From positions 434,001-498,000 of the forward strand of contig CAVZFD010000004.1 of the NCBI GenBank assembly GCA_963774455.1: 64,000 nt of DNA, given 5' to 3'. Under the pieces are notes generated by a model. The model made no database searches. It had not been told where the DNA came from and worked only from the letters and a program-made list of their open reading frames with translations. Numbering within the stretch: the stretch's first letter is position 1; each line of letters begins with the position of its first letter. The position numbers and the translations under genes are program-made. Origin of the DNA: DATFVA01 sp963774455 (GTDB taxonomy: Bacteria; Bacteroidota; Ignavibacteria; Ignavibacteriales; Ignavibacteriaceae). Shown here piece after piece: positions 63,992-64,000 of this stretch.

Positions 63992-64000
63992 TGCAAATAC

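Overview
The window looks like a chromosomal segment (AT-leaning, dense in genes, no tRNA, rRNA, prophage or CRISPR seen) from a free-living member of the Bacteroidota/Chlorobiota supergroup, most likely the Ignavibacteria. The evidence is indirect. Five secreted proteins end in, or contain, the type IX secretion (T9SS) sorting domain in the form typical of that group (NYPNPFNPTT/S near its start, ASGVYFYR and a terminal KK/RR-M-I/L-L-K). There is also a DUF6588 protein, an LpxA gene (so a Gram-negative outer membrane) and short REP-like palindromes of a kind common in these genomes. The taxonomic assignment is inference.

Layout. 0-12.7 kb: a DinB-like protein, a lipoprotein with a CBM9-like fold, lpxA, an arylsulfotransferase-like T9SS protein, an S8 protease plus OPT transporter operon, rsmI, and rlmD behind a methyltransferase. 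12.9-20.4 kb: a frameshifted S9 peptidase, a DUF1232 protein, and a three-gene operon of secreted T9SS proteins whose last gene is truncated and has lost the reading frame of its sorting domain. 20.8-29.2 kb: a NUDIX hydrolase, recN, DUF6588, malQ, a TerB-like protein, a repeat-rich lipoprotein and a beta-barrel. 29.4-31 kb: a Ku protein gene with a TPR gene. 31.2-43.1 kb: the most unusual region, with four glutamate dehydrogenase (GDH) genes of four different sequence types, and two ~1000-residue proteins that join receiver-like domains to a PPDK-type ATP-grasp domain. 43.3-58.5 kb: an M24 aminopeptidase, REP-like repeats, T9SS proteins, aat, an MlaF-like ATPase, SppA fused to a barrel-like N-terminus, a POT peptide transporter, a GNAT-DinB-cupin operon and small lipoproteins. 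59.2-63.8 kb: a 1550-residue secreted protein with six lamin-tail domains.

How the genes fit together. Several genes suggest peptide and amino acid use: secreted S8 and S9 peptidases, OPT and POT transporters, an M24 aminopeptidase and four GDHs that can deaminate glutamate or assimilate ammonium. In the GDH region, a two-gene module (GDH then receiver/ATP-grasp protein) is present twice in tandem on the minus strand. One GDH carries residues expected for NADP use and the other residues expected for NAD use. A zinc-ribbon protein and a third GDH follow, and a fourth, animal-type GDH converges on them. I regard this as the best candidate for an undescribed regulatory system; the regulatory link is inferred from gene order, not shown.
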